Made by a program: the position numbers and the translations under genes
The notes under the pieces: generated by a model
What the model saw: only the letters and a program-made list of their open reading frames with translations
Told to the model about the DNA's origin: nothing
Databases searched by the model: none
Shown: in pieces, positions 53,905 to 63,940 of the stretch
How the letters are laid out: the number at the start of each line of letters is the position of its first letter
Position numbering within the stretch: position 1 is the first letter of the stretch
Assembly: GCF_005886875.1 (NCBI RefSeq)
Contig: NZ_PNBY01000034.1
Location: 62,001-126,000, forward strand
Direction: 5' to 3'
DNA length: 64,000 nt
Source of the DNA: Pseudoalteromonas aurantia
Lineage (GTDB): Bacteria; Pseudomonadota; Gammaproteobacteria; Enterobacterales; Alteromonadaceae

Positions 53905-55137
53905 TTATTTCTTTTTCTTAACTTTCGCTTTGGCTTTTTTCTTTGCTTTCATTTTTACTGGGTCTTTTTTCTTCTTAGGTGGTCGCGCTTCTTTATTTTG
54001 TGGCTCTAGCCCCTTAATAACACGTCGTTTTAAACCTAAGTCAATGTACCGTTCAATTTTTGCCAAAATAGCGACGTCATGTGCTTCGACAAATGAAATA
54101 GCGGTGCCTTTTTTACCTGCTCTGGCAGTACGACCAATACGGTGTACATAAACATCAGCTGTACGCGGTAAGTCAAAGTTTATAACATGCGTGATGTCAG
54201 CAACGTCAATACCACGGGCCGCAACATCGGTGGCAATTAAAATGCGCGTACGACCACTTTGGAAATTAGCCATGGCGGTCATACGCTTGTCTTGTGGCAT
54301 TTCACCGCGTAGCCAAGTCGTTTTTACACCATGCGTATAAAGCTCACCGACTAATTGCTCTAGGCGTTCGCGTGTTTTGACGAACACAATGGCTTTTTGT
54401 ACTTCTTCTTCGCTTTGTAATAAATGCAGCAGTAATTCTAACTTGTGCGTGTAGTTGTCAGCCAAATGAACCCATTGGTGAATTTTGGCTTTTTCTTTAC
54501 GTGATGACTCTGCTTCAAGCAGTGCAGGGTCATTTAAAATGCGTTCAGCGAACAATTCAACGCTGTCACCTTCTAGTGTGGCTGAAAACAAGAAACATTG
54601 ACGACGATTTTTGGCTTCTTCGCATATGCGAAGCATTTCTTTTTTAAAACCTAAATCGAGCATACGGTCTGCTTCATCAAGGATGAGCAGTTCTACGTTT
54701 TCTGCGTGAAAGTTTTCAGTTTCAAGGTATTCCATCAACCGACCAGGGGTTGAAATTAAAATATCGTTATTTTTTTCAAAGATTTCTTTGTGAGTACCAT
54801 AGTTAATGCCCCCAGTAACCACACCAATTTTCAAGTGTGTATTTGCAGCAAGTAATTGGCACTGCTCGTGAATTTGGTACGCAAGCTCACGGGTTGGTGT
54901 CATAATTAATACCCGAGCAAAGCCTGGTTCTTTGCGCGGAAAGTCTAGCAAATGCTGAATCGCGGGGATCAAAAACGCAGCAGTTTTACCGGTACCCGTT
55001 GGGGCTGACGCTAGAATATCGCGCCCAATCAACGCTTCAGGAATTGCCAACTGTTGAATACTGGTGGCGGTTTGGTAACCTATTTTGTCAATAGCGGCCA
55101 ACACTTTGGCATCAAGATCAAATTCAGAAAATTGCAT
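53905..55137 (-). CDS. srmB: DEAD-box RNA helicase SrmB
   Basis: A 410-residue ATP-dependent RNA helicase for early 50S assembly. Motifs in order: Q-motif region (GYQTATSIQQLAIPEAL), ASAPTGTGKTAAF (I), PTRELAYQI (Ia), TPGRLMEY (Ib), LILDEADRMLD (II), FSATLEG (III), and HRIGRTARAG (VI). A basic Lys-rich tail (KKKKDPVKMKAKKKAKAKVKKKK) binds RNA. The name rests on synteny: srmB lies divergent from trmN6 (yfiC) as in E. coli. RhlE-type helicases are the main alternative. Confidence 0.86.
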   Translation of the reverse strand: MQFSEFDLDAKVLAAIDKIGYQTATSIQQLAIPEALIGRDILASAPTGTGKTAAFLIPAIQHLLDFPRKEPGFARVLIMTPTRELAYQIHEQCQLLAANTHLKIGVVTGGINYGTHKEIFEKNNDILISTPGRLMEYLETENFHAENVELLILDEADRMLDLGFKKEMLRICEEAKNRRQCFLFSATLEGDSVELFAERILNDPALLEAESSRKEKAKIHQWVHLADNYTHKLELLLHLLQSEEEVQKAIVFVKTRERLEQLVGELYTHGVKTTWLRGEMPQDKRMTAMANFQSGRTRILIATDVAARGIDVADITHVINFDLPRTADVYVHRIGRTARAGKKGTAISFVEAHDVAILAKIERYIDLGLKRRVIKGLEPQNKEARPPKKKKDPVKMKAKKKAKAKVKKKK

Positions 55138-55205
55138 AGCACATCATAAATAAAGGACAATGGAGACAATTATACGCGTGATGGCGATTTTCGAAAAGGT
55201 GAATA

Positions 55206-55907
55206 ATGGCTGGCTTTGCATTTAAACAGTTTAAGGTACAACAAAATAATACCGCAATGAAGGTATCAACAGATGGGATCTTGTTAGGTGCTTGGGCAAA
55301 TATTGGTGATGCGAGCCGCTTATTAGACATAGGAACTGGTACGGGGTTACTGGCGCTGATGTGCAAACAGCGTAATCAAAGCTTGGCGATCGATGCGGTA
55401 GAAATTGACGAACAGGCAGTGAAAGATGCGCGTACCAATATCAAAAATAGTCCTTGGCCTGATATTACTGTTCATCAATGTGCAATTCAGGATTTTTCTA
55501 GTGAAACAAAGTTTGATGTAGTGATCAGTAACCCGCCGTATTTCAATCACAGTTTACATAGCCCAGATAGTGCTCGGACTAAAGCACGGCACACTGTAGG
55601 GTTAAGCTTTAGTGAATTACTCAGTGCTTTTATTCGAGTCAGTCATTCCCACAGTACATTAACGGTCATTTTACCTTGTATTGAAGCTGACATCTTTACC
55701 GAGCATGCGAATGTGATGGGCTTACATTTGCACAGAGTGTGTCATGTGCAGATGACACCAACAAAGCCGGTAAGTCGCCGGCTTATGGCGTTTTCATTGA
55801 TACCAAATAAATCAATGTGTGTAAGCGCATTATGTGTTCGTAATAGTGATAATACGTATACGCCAGAGTATATTACCTTATGTCAGAATTTTTATTTAAA
55901 GATGTAA
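55206..55907 (+). CDS. trmN6: tRNA1(Val) adenine(37)-N6-methyltransferase TrmN6
   Basis: A 233-residue SAM-dependent methyltransferase, YfiC in E. coli, that makes m6A37 of tRNA1(Val). Signatures are FKQFKVQQNNTAMKVSTDGILLGAWA, motif I LLDIGTGTGLLALM, and the amino-methyltransferase motif VISNPPYFNHS. AAGGTG lies about 6 bases upstream. It is divergent from srmB, as in enterobacteria, which supports both names. Confidence 0.88.
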   Translation: MAGFAFKQFKVQQNNTAMKVSTDGILLGAWANIGDASRLLDIGTGTGLLALMCKQRNQSLAIDAVEIDEQAVKDARTNIKNSPWPDITVHQCAIQDFSSETKFDVVISNPPYFNHSLHSPDSARTKARHTVGLSFSELLSAFIRVSHSHSTLTVILPCIEADIFTEHANVMGLHLHRVCHVQMTPTKPVSRRLMAFSLIPNKSMCVSALCVRNSDNTYTPEYITLCQNFYLKM

Positions 55908-56056
55908 TGGCGTTGCAGCGAGGTATAGAATAGTCATTTTTGTAAAAAATTACACTGCATTACATCGACTTTATTTATCCAAGAAAACGATTCAAAATAG
56001 CATAGAGCACCCGCTTTGGGGGCGCTTTTGGCGTGATAATTAGCAGGGAAGTATAT

Positions 56057-56563
56057 ATGGATCCAACAGTACGTAAGATTTTGGCATTTTTAACGCAGAT
56101 TGAATTACCCTTTCAGCTAAGCTATTTCACCCATGACACATTTTTGCCCGGCTTGAGACTGCAACAAGGTGTATTACATATTGATGTGGATAAGCTACTC
56201 TATGCAGGTGATATATTACACGAAGCAGCACATATAGCTGTGTGTGAGCCGACTGAGCGGCATTTATTAAGTGATGATGTCTATAAATGTCGCAGCAATA
56301 AAAGTTGGATGAAAGGAGAGGAAGTTGCCGCAATAGCATGGTCTGTGGCAGCTATTCAGCATATTGGTTTACCAATCAGTGTGGTGTTACATCCTGATGG
56401 GTATAAGGGATCCAGCGAGAATCTGATCAGGGTGTTTGAAGATAATGAATTGTATGGTCAGCCCTTGCTCGCTGCATGGAGTATGATAGATTCAGTTGAA
56501 GAGTTTCCGAACGTAAGAACTTGGGTCCGTCAGGTATCATGGGCAGAACCCGTTGTGGTCTAA
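56057..56563 (+). CDS. Conserved hypothetical protein with HExxH motif
   Basis: A 168-residue protein. Mid-sequence it reads GDILHEAAHIAVCEP, in which HEAAH is a zinc-binding HExxH motif (about residues 64-68). The preceding FLPGLRLQQGVLHIDVDKLLYAGD is a pattern I recall in an uncharacterised bacterial family (FLPGL...VD...L.YPGDLLHEAGH). No signal peptide. GGEEVAAIAWS comes later, its acidic pair a possible third metal ligand. AGGGA about 8 bases upstream supports ATG 56057 rather than 24 bases earlier. Peptidase activity is a possibility only. Confidence 0.6.
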   Translation: MDPTVRKILAFLTQIELPFQLSYFTHDTFLPGLRLQQGVLHIDVDKLLYAGDILHEAAHIAVCEPTERHLLSDDVYKCRSNKSWMKGEEVAAIAWSVAAIQHIGLPISVVLHPDGYKGSSENLIRVFEDNELYGQPLLAAWSMIDSVEEFPNVRTWVRQVSWAEPVVV

Positions 56564-56633
56564 TCGGGGTAAGTGCCAATTAAACCACTTTGTTTTGGTG
56601 CTTTTATAATGTGAGAAAGCGGTATTTTTTACG

Positions 56634-57155
56634 TTATAGCGAGTCACTATACTGGGTCATAATAAGTTCTATCCAGCCAGCGATACGCTCATCGCTTTTT
56701 TCATATTGGCTATCCTCATCGAGTGCAAGACCGACAAAGTGAGTTCCATCTTCGGTGAGGGCTTTGGATGCTTCAAATTCGTAATCCGCAGTATTTGGCC
56801 AATAACCAAGAAAGTTAACGCCTTGCGGCTTGATTTTGTCGTGTAGCATACCAAGCGCATCTTGAAACCACTGACCATAACCTTGCTGATCGCCCATACC
56901 AAATAAGGCAATGGTTTTCCCCACTAGGTTTACATGTTCTATGTCATCCCAGCACGATTCCCAGTCTTCTTGTAACTCACCGAAGTCCCATGTTGAGATC
57001 CCCAAGATCAAAAAATCATATTGCTCTGCATTTTTTAATGGTTCATCTTTAATATTGTGTAATGAAACCGTTTCTTCACCTATAATTTCTCTGATTTTCT
57101 CAGCTGCCATTTCGGTGTAGCAGGTTGTTGAACCATAAAATAACGCTATCTGCAT
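56634..57155 (-). CDS. fldB: Flavodoxin FldB
   Basis: A 173-residue long-chain flavodoxin that carries electrons on FMN. It begins [21 protein letters not shown] (phosphate-binding loop), with [15 protein letters not shown] and [32 protein letters not shown] as the FMN-shielding and long-chain loops. ATG 57155 gives the exact FldB length and start. It lies divergent from xerD, and the following order xerD-dsbC-recJ-prfB-lysS matches E. coli, where fldB is also adjacent. Confidence 0.9.
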   Translation of the reverse strand: MQIALFYGSTTCYTEMAAEKIREIIGEETVSLHNIKDEPLKNAEQYDFLILGISTWDFGELQEDWESCWDDIEHVNLVGKTIALFGMGDQQGYGQWFQDALGMLHDKIKPQGVNFLGYWPNTADYEFEASKALTEDGTHFVGLALDEDSQYEKSDERIAGWIELIMTQYSDSL

Positions 57156-57235
57156 TGTGTTTATCACTTTCTAATTGACTGTTATGATAGACGCGAAGTC
57201 TACCCTATGACGTTAAAAATTGATACAGGAAGCCT

Positions 57236-58162
57236 GTGAGCGAATACCCTAATGACAGTGACAGCATCAAGAGTAATGCTGACTATATAGAAGCATTTTT
57301 AGACTCTTTATTTTTAGAGCAAGGATTGAGCGATAATACTTTATCGGCGTATCGTTCAGACTTGGATAAATTCTGCCAATTCTTAGTAAAATCGAGCCGG
57401 GATATTTCATTGATGGAAGTTGAAAGTCACGATATTGAAGCTTATTTGGCTTATCGGATTGATTCGGGCTTTAAATCTCGTAGTACAGCACGATCAATTA
57501 GCGCGTTAAAAAGATTTTTTTTATATTGGGTTAAAGAAAAGGCAATTGCGGTGACGCCATTGCTAAGTATTGCACAACCCAAAATAGCGCAGTCTTTGCC
57601 TAAGACATTGACTGAGCAGGAAGTCGAAGCCTTGCTTGATGCCCCTGACACCGATGATGCCCTTGGCTTACGTGACAAAGCCATGCTCGAGCTTTTATAT
57701 GCAACAGGTTTGCGGGTAACAGAGCTGGTCGGTATGCGTATCGAGCAAATTAACTTGCGTCAAGCGGTTGTGTTAGTCAAAGGTAAGGGTGGCAAAGAGC
57801 GTTTGGTTCCGATGGGGGAAGAAGCATTGCATTGGATCGAACAATTTTTAAAGGTTGGTCGCTCACAATTGATTAAGCATGCCACTGACTTTGTGTTTCC
57901 GTCAAAGCGCGGGGTTGGGATGACGCGGCAAACTTTTTGGCATCGAATTAAACACTATGCTATTTTGGCTAATGTAACGTCGCCTTTATCACCCCATACG
58001 TTGCGTCATGCTTTTGCAACACATTTGCTTAATCATGGTGCTGACTTACGCGTCGTCCAAATGATGTTGGGTCACAGTGATCTGTCGACGACACAGATTT
58101 ACACACATGTTGCAAGTGAACGATTAAAATCGCTACACCAACAGCATCATCCACGAGCATAA
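57236..58162 (+). CDS. xerD: Site-specific tyrosine recombinase XerD
   Basis: A 308-residue recombinase that with XerC resolves chromosome dimers at dif under FtsK control. An N-terminal SAM-like DNA-binding domain (residues about 15-105) leads to the catalytic domain. The R-K-H-R-H-Y set lies in TGLRVTELVG, VKGKGGKERLVP, SPHTLRHAFATHLL, LGHSDLSTTQIYTH (Tyr nucleophile). The start is GTG 57236 with AGGA upstream. Synteny with dsbC and recJ separates it from XerC. Confidence 0.94.
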   Translation: MSEYPNDSDSIKSNADYIEAFLDSLFLEQGLSDNTLSAYRSDLDKFCQFLVKSSRDISLMEVESHDIEAYLAYRIDSGFKSRSTARSISALKRFFLYWVKEKAIAVTPLLSIAQPKIAQSLPKTLTEQEVEALLDAPDTDDALGLRDKAMLELLYATGLRVTELVGMRIEQINLRQAVVLVKGKGGKERLVPMGEEALHWIEQFLKVGRSQLIKHATDFVFPSKRGVGMTRQTFWHRIKHYAILANVTSPLSPHTLRHAFATHLLNHGADLRVVQMMLGHSDLSTTQIYTHVASERLKSLHQQHHPRA

Positions 58163-58224
58163 GGGAATTTTTTTTAGATTGTCCGGTCTCAGTGGGTAAC
58201 CGAAGAATAATTAACGAGCAGAAT

Positions 58225-58965
58225 ATGAAAAAACTATTTTTAGCTGCGGCCTTGGCATGTAGCTTTTCAACACTGGCAACCAGTGAACCAGAATTGGTCG
58301 TACCTAGCCCGATGGTGGCAGATCCGATCACCGAACAGTTTTCTAATTTAGGGGTGATTGTTAAGAGTATTTCAGATAGCCCAATTGCGAACCTGAAAAC
58401 CGTGATCACCGATAAAGGCGTATTGTATGCCAGTGCAGATGGTAAGTATCTGATACAGGGTACGGTGATTGACCTTGAAAATCGTGAAAATATTACGGAA
58501 GGTGCGTTAAGTGGTCTGCGTAAAAAAGGTGTTGCCGATTACCAAGAATCCACGATTGTGTATAAAGCAGAAAATGAAAAACACCAGATCACGGTCTTTA
58601 CAGATATCACATGCGGTTATTGCCGCAAGCTTCATCGTGAGTTAGATGATTACTTAGCCGCTGGGATCACGGTAAAATATATGGCATTTCCGCGTGGTGG
58701 ATTACGTGGTTCAGGGTATGAAGATTTAAGAAACGTGTGGTGTGCAAAAGATGCAGCGCAAGCCATGACAGATGCGAAAGCTGGCCAAGCGGTGGCTAAA
58801 GTAGAAAATTGTAATGCGCCAGTTGCCGAACACTATGAGTTGGGCCAGAGTTTTGGTATCACAGGTACGCCGGCCATTATTCTGGAAGATGGCACATTGA
58901 TCCCAGGCTACCAACCAGCTGCGTCGTTATCTAAAGCATTGGATGAAAAAAGCAAAAAATCGTAA
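58225..58965 (+). CDS. dsbC: Periplasmic disulfide isomerase DsbC
   Basis: A 246-residue exported thiol-disulfide isomerase. Signal peptide is about residues 1-20. The N-terminal dimerisation domain is followed by a thioredoxin-fold domain with the active site TDITCGYCRKLH (CGYC) and the cis-Pro loop GITGTPAIILEDG. DsbC corrects wrong disulfides in envelope proteins, with DsbD supplying electrons. ATG 58225 gives a proper signal peptide; a longer frame 33 bases upstream does not. It lies between xerD and recJ. Confidence 0.92.
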   Translation: MKKLFLAAALACSFSTLATSEPELVVPSPMVADPITEQFSNLGVIVKSISDSPIANLKTVITDKGVLYASADGKYLIQGTVIDLENRENITEGALSGLRKKGVADYQESTIVYKAENEKHQITVFTDITCGYCRKLHRELDDYLAAGITVKYMAFPRGGLRGSGYEDLRNVWCAKDAAQAMTDAKAGQAVAKVENCNAPVAEHYELGQSFGITGTPAIILEDGTLIPGYQPAASLSKALDEKSKKS

Positions 58966-58989
58966 TTTTGATATACTAATATCATGACT

Positions 58990-59014
58990 AAAAAAGGCCT
59001 TTGGGCCTTTTTTA
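58990..59014 (+). terminator. Intrinsic terminator after dsbC
   Basis: AAAAGGCC (58992-58999) pairs with GGCCTTTT (59004-59011) with a short loop and further T residues. It leaves recJ only 26 bases downstream with its own start. Confidence 0.75.
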
Positions 59015-59039
59015 TTGCCTAAAATACGTGAGATGTTGA

Positions 59040-60764
59040 ATGAACACAGAGATACGCACGCGTGGGTTTGTTGATGACAGTCATTTACCCGCCCATTTAC
59101 ACCCCGTCATCAAACAGGTTTATGCAACCCGAGGCGTACTAGATGCCAGTGAATTAGATAATAGTGCTAAAACGCTGCTGGATTTCAAGTTATTTAAAGA
59201 TATAGATAAAGCCAGTGATATCTTAATCGATATGCTTGGTAAAAAAGCAAATGTATTAATCGTCGGAGACTTTGATGCGGATGGGGCAACCAGTACGGCT
59301 GTCCTTATGGAAGGGCTTCCGCAGTTTGGCTTTACACAGGTTGACTACTTAGTTCCTGATCGTTTTAGCCTTGGTTATGGGTTAAGCCCCGCGTTGGCTG
59401 AGCAAATAGTGCAACTTAAACCAGATTTAGTTATTACGGTTGATAATGGCATCTCCTGTGTGGCTGGAATAGATATTGTGAAACAAGCTGGTATTACGGT
59501 GATTGTGACAGATCACCACTTACAAGGCTCACAGCTTCCGAATGCCGATGCGATTGTTAATCCAAATCGTCATGATTGTACTTTTCCGTCAAAATCTATT
59601 GCAGGGGTCGGGGTTGCTTTCTATTTATTAATTGCATTACGTAATGCGTTAAGAGAAAAGGGGCACTTTACAACACATCCACAACCCAATTTAGCGGCGT
59701 TATTAGATATTGTTGCATTGGGTACTGTGGCCGATGTGGTTGCGCTTGATGCAAACAACCGCACCCTAGTGCATCAAGGGCTAGCACGGATCAGAAGTGG
59801 TAATACACGCCCTGGTATACAGGCATTGATAGAGGTAGCAAATCGTAATGCTGCACGTTTGAGCGCCAGTGATTTTGGGTTTTCATTGGCCCCGCGCCTG
59901 AATGCTGCTGGGCGACTAGATGATATGAGTTTGGGCATAGCCTGTTTATTGGCAAAAGATACGAATCAAGCTCGGCGGATTGCGGGTGAGTTGGATGGCT
60001 TAAATCATGAACGACGAGAGATAGAGCAAGGTATGCAGCAAGAAGCTCAGGCTGTGCTTGAGCGATTGGTACTAAGCAGCAAAAGTGTGCCCGATGCGGT
60101 GTGTTTGTATCAAGATGATTGGCACCAAGGGGTGATAGGTATTTTAGCAGGCAGGTTAAAAGAAAAATATCATCGACCTGCGGTAATTTTTGCACAAGGT
60201 GATAATGGTGAGATAAAAGGGTCATGCCGCTCAATAGAAGGTCTGCATATGCGAGACTTGTTAGAGCAGCTTAATACCCAGAAGCCAGATCTTATTTTAA
60301 AGTTTGGTGGTCATGCGATGGCTGCTGGTTTGACCATTCTCGAAGCCAACTTTGCGCAATTCAAACAGGCGTTTGAATATGGCGTCAGTGAACTGTTATC
60401 AGAGGAACATAAGCAGAGTGTTTTATTAACTGATGGCGCGTTACCGGCAGAGTGTTTTTCGATGGACTTCGCTCAACTTTTGCAACAAGCTGGCCCATGG
60501 GGGCAACACTTTGCTGAACCTATATTTTGTGGTGAGTTTGAGTTGGTTCAGCAGCGTATCGTGGGCGAAAAGCATCTAAAATTGGTATTAAAACACCCTA
60601 GTGGCAAGTTAGTCGATGCGATTGCATTCAATGTTGATGTTAGAGCATGGCCGAATAATCAAGCACAGTTAGCGCAAGTTGCCTATCAACTCGATATTAA
60701 CGAGTTTCGAGGGAAATTTTCATTGCAGTTAATAGTGCGAGAAATCAGCGCAATTACTGCATAA
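59040..60764 (+). CDS. recJ: Single-strand DNA-specific 5'-3' exonuclease RecJ
   Basis: A 574-residue DHH-family exonuclease that chews 5' ends in recombination and mismatch repair. Motifs: VLIVGDFDADGATSTAVL (I), VITVDNGISC (II), VIVTDHHLQG (III, DHH), IVNPN (IV), and the DHHA1 domain with KFGGHAMAAGLTI. The C-terminal OB-fold region ends LQLIVREISAITA. The length fits RecJ (about 577). Confidence 0.94.
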   Translation: MNTEIRTRGFVDDSHLPAHLHPVIKQVYATRGVLDASELDNSAKTLLDFKLFKDIDKASDILIDMLGKKANVLIVGDFDADGATSTAVLMEGLPQFGFTQVDYLVPDRFSLGYGLSPALAEQIVQLKPDLVITVDNGISCVAGIDIVKQAGITVIVTDHHLQGSQLPNADAIVNPNRHDCTFPSKSIAGVGVAFYLLIALRNALREKGHFTTHPQPNLAALLDIVALGTVADVVALDANNRTLVHQGLARIRSGNTRPGIQALIEVANRNAARLSASDFGFSLAPRLNAAGRLDDMSLGIACLLAKDTNQARRIAGELDGLNHERREIEQGMQQEAQAVLERLVLSSKSVPDAVCLYQDDWHQGVIGILAGRLKEKYHRPAVIFAQGDNGEIKGSCRSIEGLHMRDLLEQLNTQKPDLILKFGGHAMAAGLTILEANFAQFKQAFEYGVSELLSEEHKQSVLLTDGALPAECFSMDFAQLLQQAGPWGQHFAEPIFCGEFELVQQRIVGEKHLKLVLKHPSGKLVDAIAFNVDVRAWPNNQAQLAQVAYQLDINEFRGKFSLQLIVREISAITA

Positions 60765-60884
60765 AGAGATTTATAGCAGGGACAAATTTTGTTAATATGG
60801 CGCGTTTAACAATTGGGTTATTGCAGATCGTCGTTGCGTTAACGCGGTAGCCCATTACCGTAGTAAAATTTTGGAGTAATGTGC

Positions 60885-61983
60885 ATGTTTGAAGTGAATC
60901 CTGTGATTAATCAAATCAAGGACATTCGCGAACGTACTGAGCTGCTTCGGGGGTACCTTTGACTATGCTCTTAAACAAGAGCGCTTAGAAGAAGTTAACG
61001 CTGAACTTGAAGACTCGGCAGTATGGAATGAACCTGAAAGAGCGCAAGCATTAGGCCGTGAAAAATCCGCATTAGAAATTGTTGTTGAAACGATAGATAA
61101 CCTTGTTGCTGGTGCAGATGATGTTGAAGGGCTGGTGGAGCTTGCCGTTGAAGCTGAAGATCAAGACACGTTTGATGAAGCTGAGCAAGAGTTAGCAGCG
61201 CTCATTGCGAGCCTTGAAAAGCTCGAATTCCGTAGAATGTTCTCAGGTCCACATGATGACAATGACGCATACTTAGATTTACAATCAGGCTCTGGCGGCA
61301 CAGAAGCGCAAGACTGGTGTAACATGTTGCTGCGTATGTATTTACGCTGGGGCGAAGCAAAAGGCTTTAAAGTTGAGCTGGTTGAAGCTACCGATGGTGA
61401 TGTGGCCGGTATTAAAGGCGCTACGGTACGTTTCAGTGGTGAATATGCCTACGGTTGGCTACGTACAGAAACAGGCGTACACCGTTTGGTGCGTAAAAGC
61501 CCATTTGATTCAAGTGGTCGTCGCCACACTTCATTTGCGTCAGCGTTTGTTTACCCAGAAGTTGACGACAACATTGAGATTGATATTAACCCAGCTGAGT
61601 TACGTATTGATGTATATCGAGCTTCTGGCGCGGGTGGTCAGCACGTAAACACCACTGAATCAGCAGTACGTATTACCCACTTACCCACCAATACCGTGGT
61701 ACAGTGCCAGAACGAGCGTTCACAGCATAAAAACAAAGCACAAGCGATGAAGCAATTAAAGGCCAAGTTGTTTGAACTTGAAATGCAAGCACAGAACGCT
61801 GAAAAACAGTCACAAGAAGATGCCAAATCAGACATTGGTTGGGGCAGTCAAATACGTTCTTACGTATTAGATGACTCGCGGATCAAAGATTTGCGTACAG
61901 GAGTCGAAAATCGAAATACACAGGTTGTACTCGATGGTGACCTAGACAAATTTATCGAAGCTAGCCTGAAATCAGGCCTTTAA
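60885..61983 (+). CDS. prfB: Peptide chain release factor 2 (programmed +1 frameshift)
   Basis: RF2 of 365 residues, recognising UAA and UGA. It is encoded as 25 codons (60885-60959), then +1 over the TGA at 60960-60962, then 340 codons from 60961. The GGQ motif is in [22 protein letters not shown], which drives peptidyl-tRNA hydrolysis. The frameshift autoregulates synthesis: slow termination at UGA when RF2 is scarce favours the shift. GGAG lies about 9 bases before ATG. It is followed by lysS as in E. coli. Confidence 0.95.
60947..60962 (+). promoter_or_regulatory. RF2 programmed frameshift site
   Basis: CGGGGGTACCTTTGAC contains the shift codon CTT followed by TGA. The upstream GGGGG acts as the stimulatory Shine-Dalgarno-like element three bases before CTT. 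E. coli has AGGGGGTATCTTTGAC, so two bases differ (CGG for AGG; TAC for TAT) without changing the logic. Confidence 0.93.
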
Positions 61984-62010
61984 TCAACAAGCTAAACTAA
62001 GAGCTAAAAA

Positions 62011-63552
62011 ATGACAGATCAAATCCAAGACGAAAATAAACTCATTGCTGAGCGTCGTACTAAGTTGGATGCGATTCGCGAGAATTGCAGTGCCAACGGC
62101 CACCCTAACAGCTTCCGCCGCGAAGATTACACGGCAGATCTACAAGCTAAGTTTGGTGATAAATCGAAAGAAGAGCTTGTTGAATTAAACCAGCAGGCGT
62201 CAGTAGCTGGGCGTGTCTTAGCAAAACGCGGTCCTTTTTTAGTACTGCAAGACATGAAAGGCCGCATTCAAGCTTACGCATCTAAAGATGTACAAAAAGA
62301 TCTAAAAGCAAAATATGGCCAGCTTGATATTGGCGATATTATTGGTGTAACTGGACCTGTACACAAGTCAGGCAAAGGCGATTTATACGTTGATATGGTT
62401 CACTATGAATTATTGACTAAATCATTGCGTCCGCTACCCGAGAAGTTTCACGGTTTAACAGACCAAGAAGCCAAATACCGTCAGCGCTATGTTGATTTGA
62501 TCACCAACACAGATACGCGTGAAACATTCCGTATCCGATCTAAAGTGATTGAAGGTATTCGTCGTTTCCTTGCTGAACGTGAGTTTATGGAAGTTGAAAC
62601 ACCTATGCTACAGGTTATTCCTGGTGGTGCGACTGCTCGCCCGTTTGCGACGCATCATAACGCCTTAGACATTGATATGTACCTGCGTATTGCACCTGAA
62701 CTTTACTTAAAGCGTTTAGTGGTAGGTGGCTTTGATCGTGTATTTGAAATAAACCGTAACTTCCGTAACGAAGGTTTATCGACACGTCATAACCCTGAGT
62801 TCACTATGATTGAATTCTATCAAGCTTATGCAGATTACAATGACTTGATGAACTTAACTGAGGATATGTTACGTACTGTGGCACAAGATGTGTTGGGCAC
62901 GACGACCATTTTAAATACCACTAAAAATGCGGAAGGTGAAGTTACTGACAGCGTTGAGTATGACTTTGGTCAGCCGTTTGCACGTTTAACCATGGCTGAT
63001 GCGATCATTGAGTACAGCGAAGAGGCGGCTAAGCAAGCTGAAATCTTCCAAGATCCTGAAAATCATTTTGAGGCGCTTAAAGCATTTGCTAAACAAGTTC
63101 ACGTTAAAATTCCTGAAAAGTGTGTATGGGGACCTGGTAAGTTCTTATGTGAAATCTTTGAAGAAGTGGCAGAGCATAAACTTATTCAACCGACCTTCAT
63201 TACTGCATACCCATGGGAAGTGTCTCCGCTTGCACGTCGTAATGACGACAATGCATTTATCACAGACCGCTTTGAATTCTTTGTTGGTGGACGTGAATTG
63301 GCGAACGGTTTCTCTGAATTAAATGATGCTGAAGATCAAGCTGCACGCTTTGCACGTCAGGTTGAAGAGAAAGATGCGGGTGATGATGAAGCAATGCATT
63401 ATGATGAAGACTACATTCGCGCATTAGAGTATGGATTACCACCTACGGCTGGTGAAGGTATTGGTATTGACCGTTTAGTGATGCTATTTACTGACTCATC
63501 AACGATTAAAGATGTGATCTTGTTCCCTCATATGAGACCTCAAGCAGACTAA
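62011..63552 (+). CDS. lysS: Lysyl-tRNA synthetase
   Basis: A 513-residue class II aminoacyl-tRNA synthetase. The N-terminal OB-fold anticodon-binding domain (about 55-150) contains [26 protein letters not shown]. The catalytic domain has motif 2 [26 protein letters not shown] and motif 3 [19 protein letters not shown]. It attaches lysine to tRNA(Lys). It follows prfB by 27 bases, the standard prfB-lysS pair, and a terminator lies 28 bases after the stop. Confidence 0.95.
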   Translation: MTDQIQDENKLIAERRTKLDAIRENCSANGHPNSFRREDYTADLQAKFGDKSKEELVELNQQASVAGRVLAKRGPFLVLQDMKGRIQAYASKDVQKDLKAKYGQLDIGDIIGVTGPVHKSGKGDLYVDMVHYELLTKSLRPLPEKFHGLTDQEAKYRQRYVDLITNTDTRETFRIRSKVIEGIRRFLAEREFMEVETPMLQVIPGGATARPFATHHNALDIDMYLRIAPELYLKRLVVGGFDRVFEINRNFRNEGLSTRHNPEFTMIEFYQAYADYNDLMNLTEDMLRTVAQDVLGTTTILNTTKNAEGEVTDSVEYDFGQPFARLTMADAIIEYSEEAAKQAEIFQDPENHFEALKAFAKQVHVKIPEKCVWGPGKFLCEIFEEVAEHKLIQPTFITAYPWEVSPLARRNDDNAFITDRFEFFVGGRELANGFSELNDAEDQAARFARQVEEKDAGDDEAMHYDEDYIRALEYGLPPTAGEGIGIDRLVMLFTDSSTIKDVILFPHMRPQAD

Positions 63553-63579
63553 CGCTGAGACTTTATGTGGTTTAAATGA

Positions 63580-63607
63580 GAAAAGCGCCTTAATGGCGCT
63601 TTTCTTC
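63580..63607 (+). terminator. Intrinsic terminator of lysS
   Basis: GAAAAGCGCC (63580-63589) pairs with GGCGCTTTTC (63595-63604) around TTAAT. The T content of the 3' arm continues as TTCTTC, a modest T-run. Confidence 0.75.
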
Positions 63608-63724
63608 TATTTATCTGCGAAATATCGTAGTTTACGACTTTTTTTACCTTTTAATTTGACTCAGTTCATGACTGGTAACTGCTTAGTTGTTTTCTATACT
63701 GCTTGGAATAACTAAGGAATAATC

Positions 63725-63940
63725 ATGAAATAGTTAAATGAATTAAGGGTCTCAGAAGAATATTCCGAACAAAGAAGAATAGAATACTGCAGAGTATGTA
63801 TTTGCGAATTTCAGCGTTTAGGTTATCAAGATGCGTATTTAGCAGAGTTGCAAAGCTCGAAAAAGGCATTATTAGATCAATATCTCCTTCCTTATTTACC
63901 ATGTTCAAACCAATTTTTTGTGGAAAAGTCACCATTTTGA
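63725..63940 (+). pseudogene. Small reading frame with amber codon at position 3
   Basis: AAGGAA (63714-63719) precedes ATG 63725 by a normal distance, but codon 3 is TAG. The frame then stays open for 68 codons: LNELRVSEEYSEQRR, then EYCRVCICEFQRLGYQDAYLAELQ, ending SPF at TGA 63938-63940. The peptide looks coding (charged helices, two cysteines as CRVCIC). It may be a nonsense mutation of a small helical protein, or be expressed by rare readthrough or an unrecognised start. Unknown family. The last 60 bases of the window show nothing. Confidence 0.45.
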
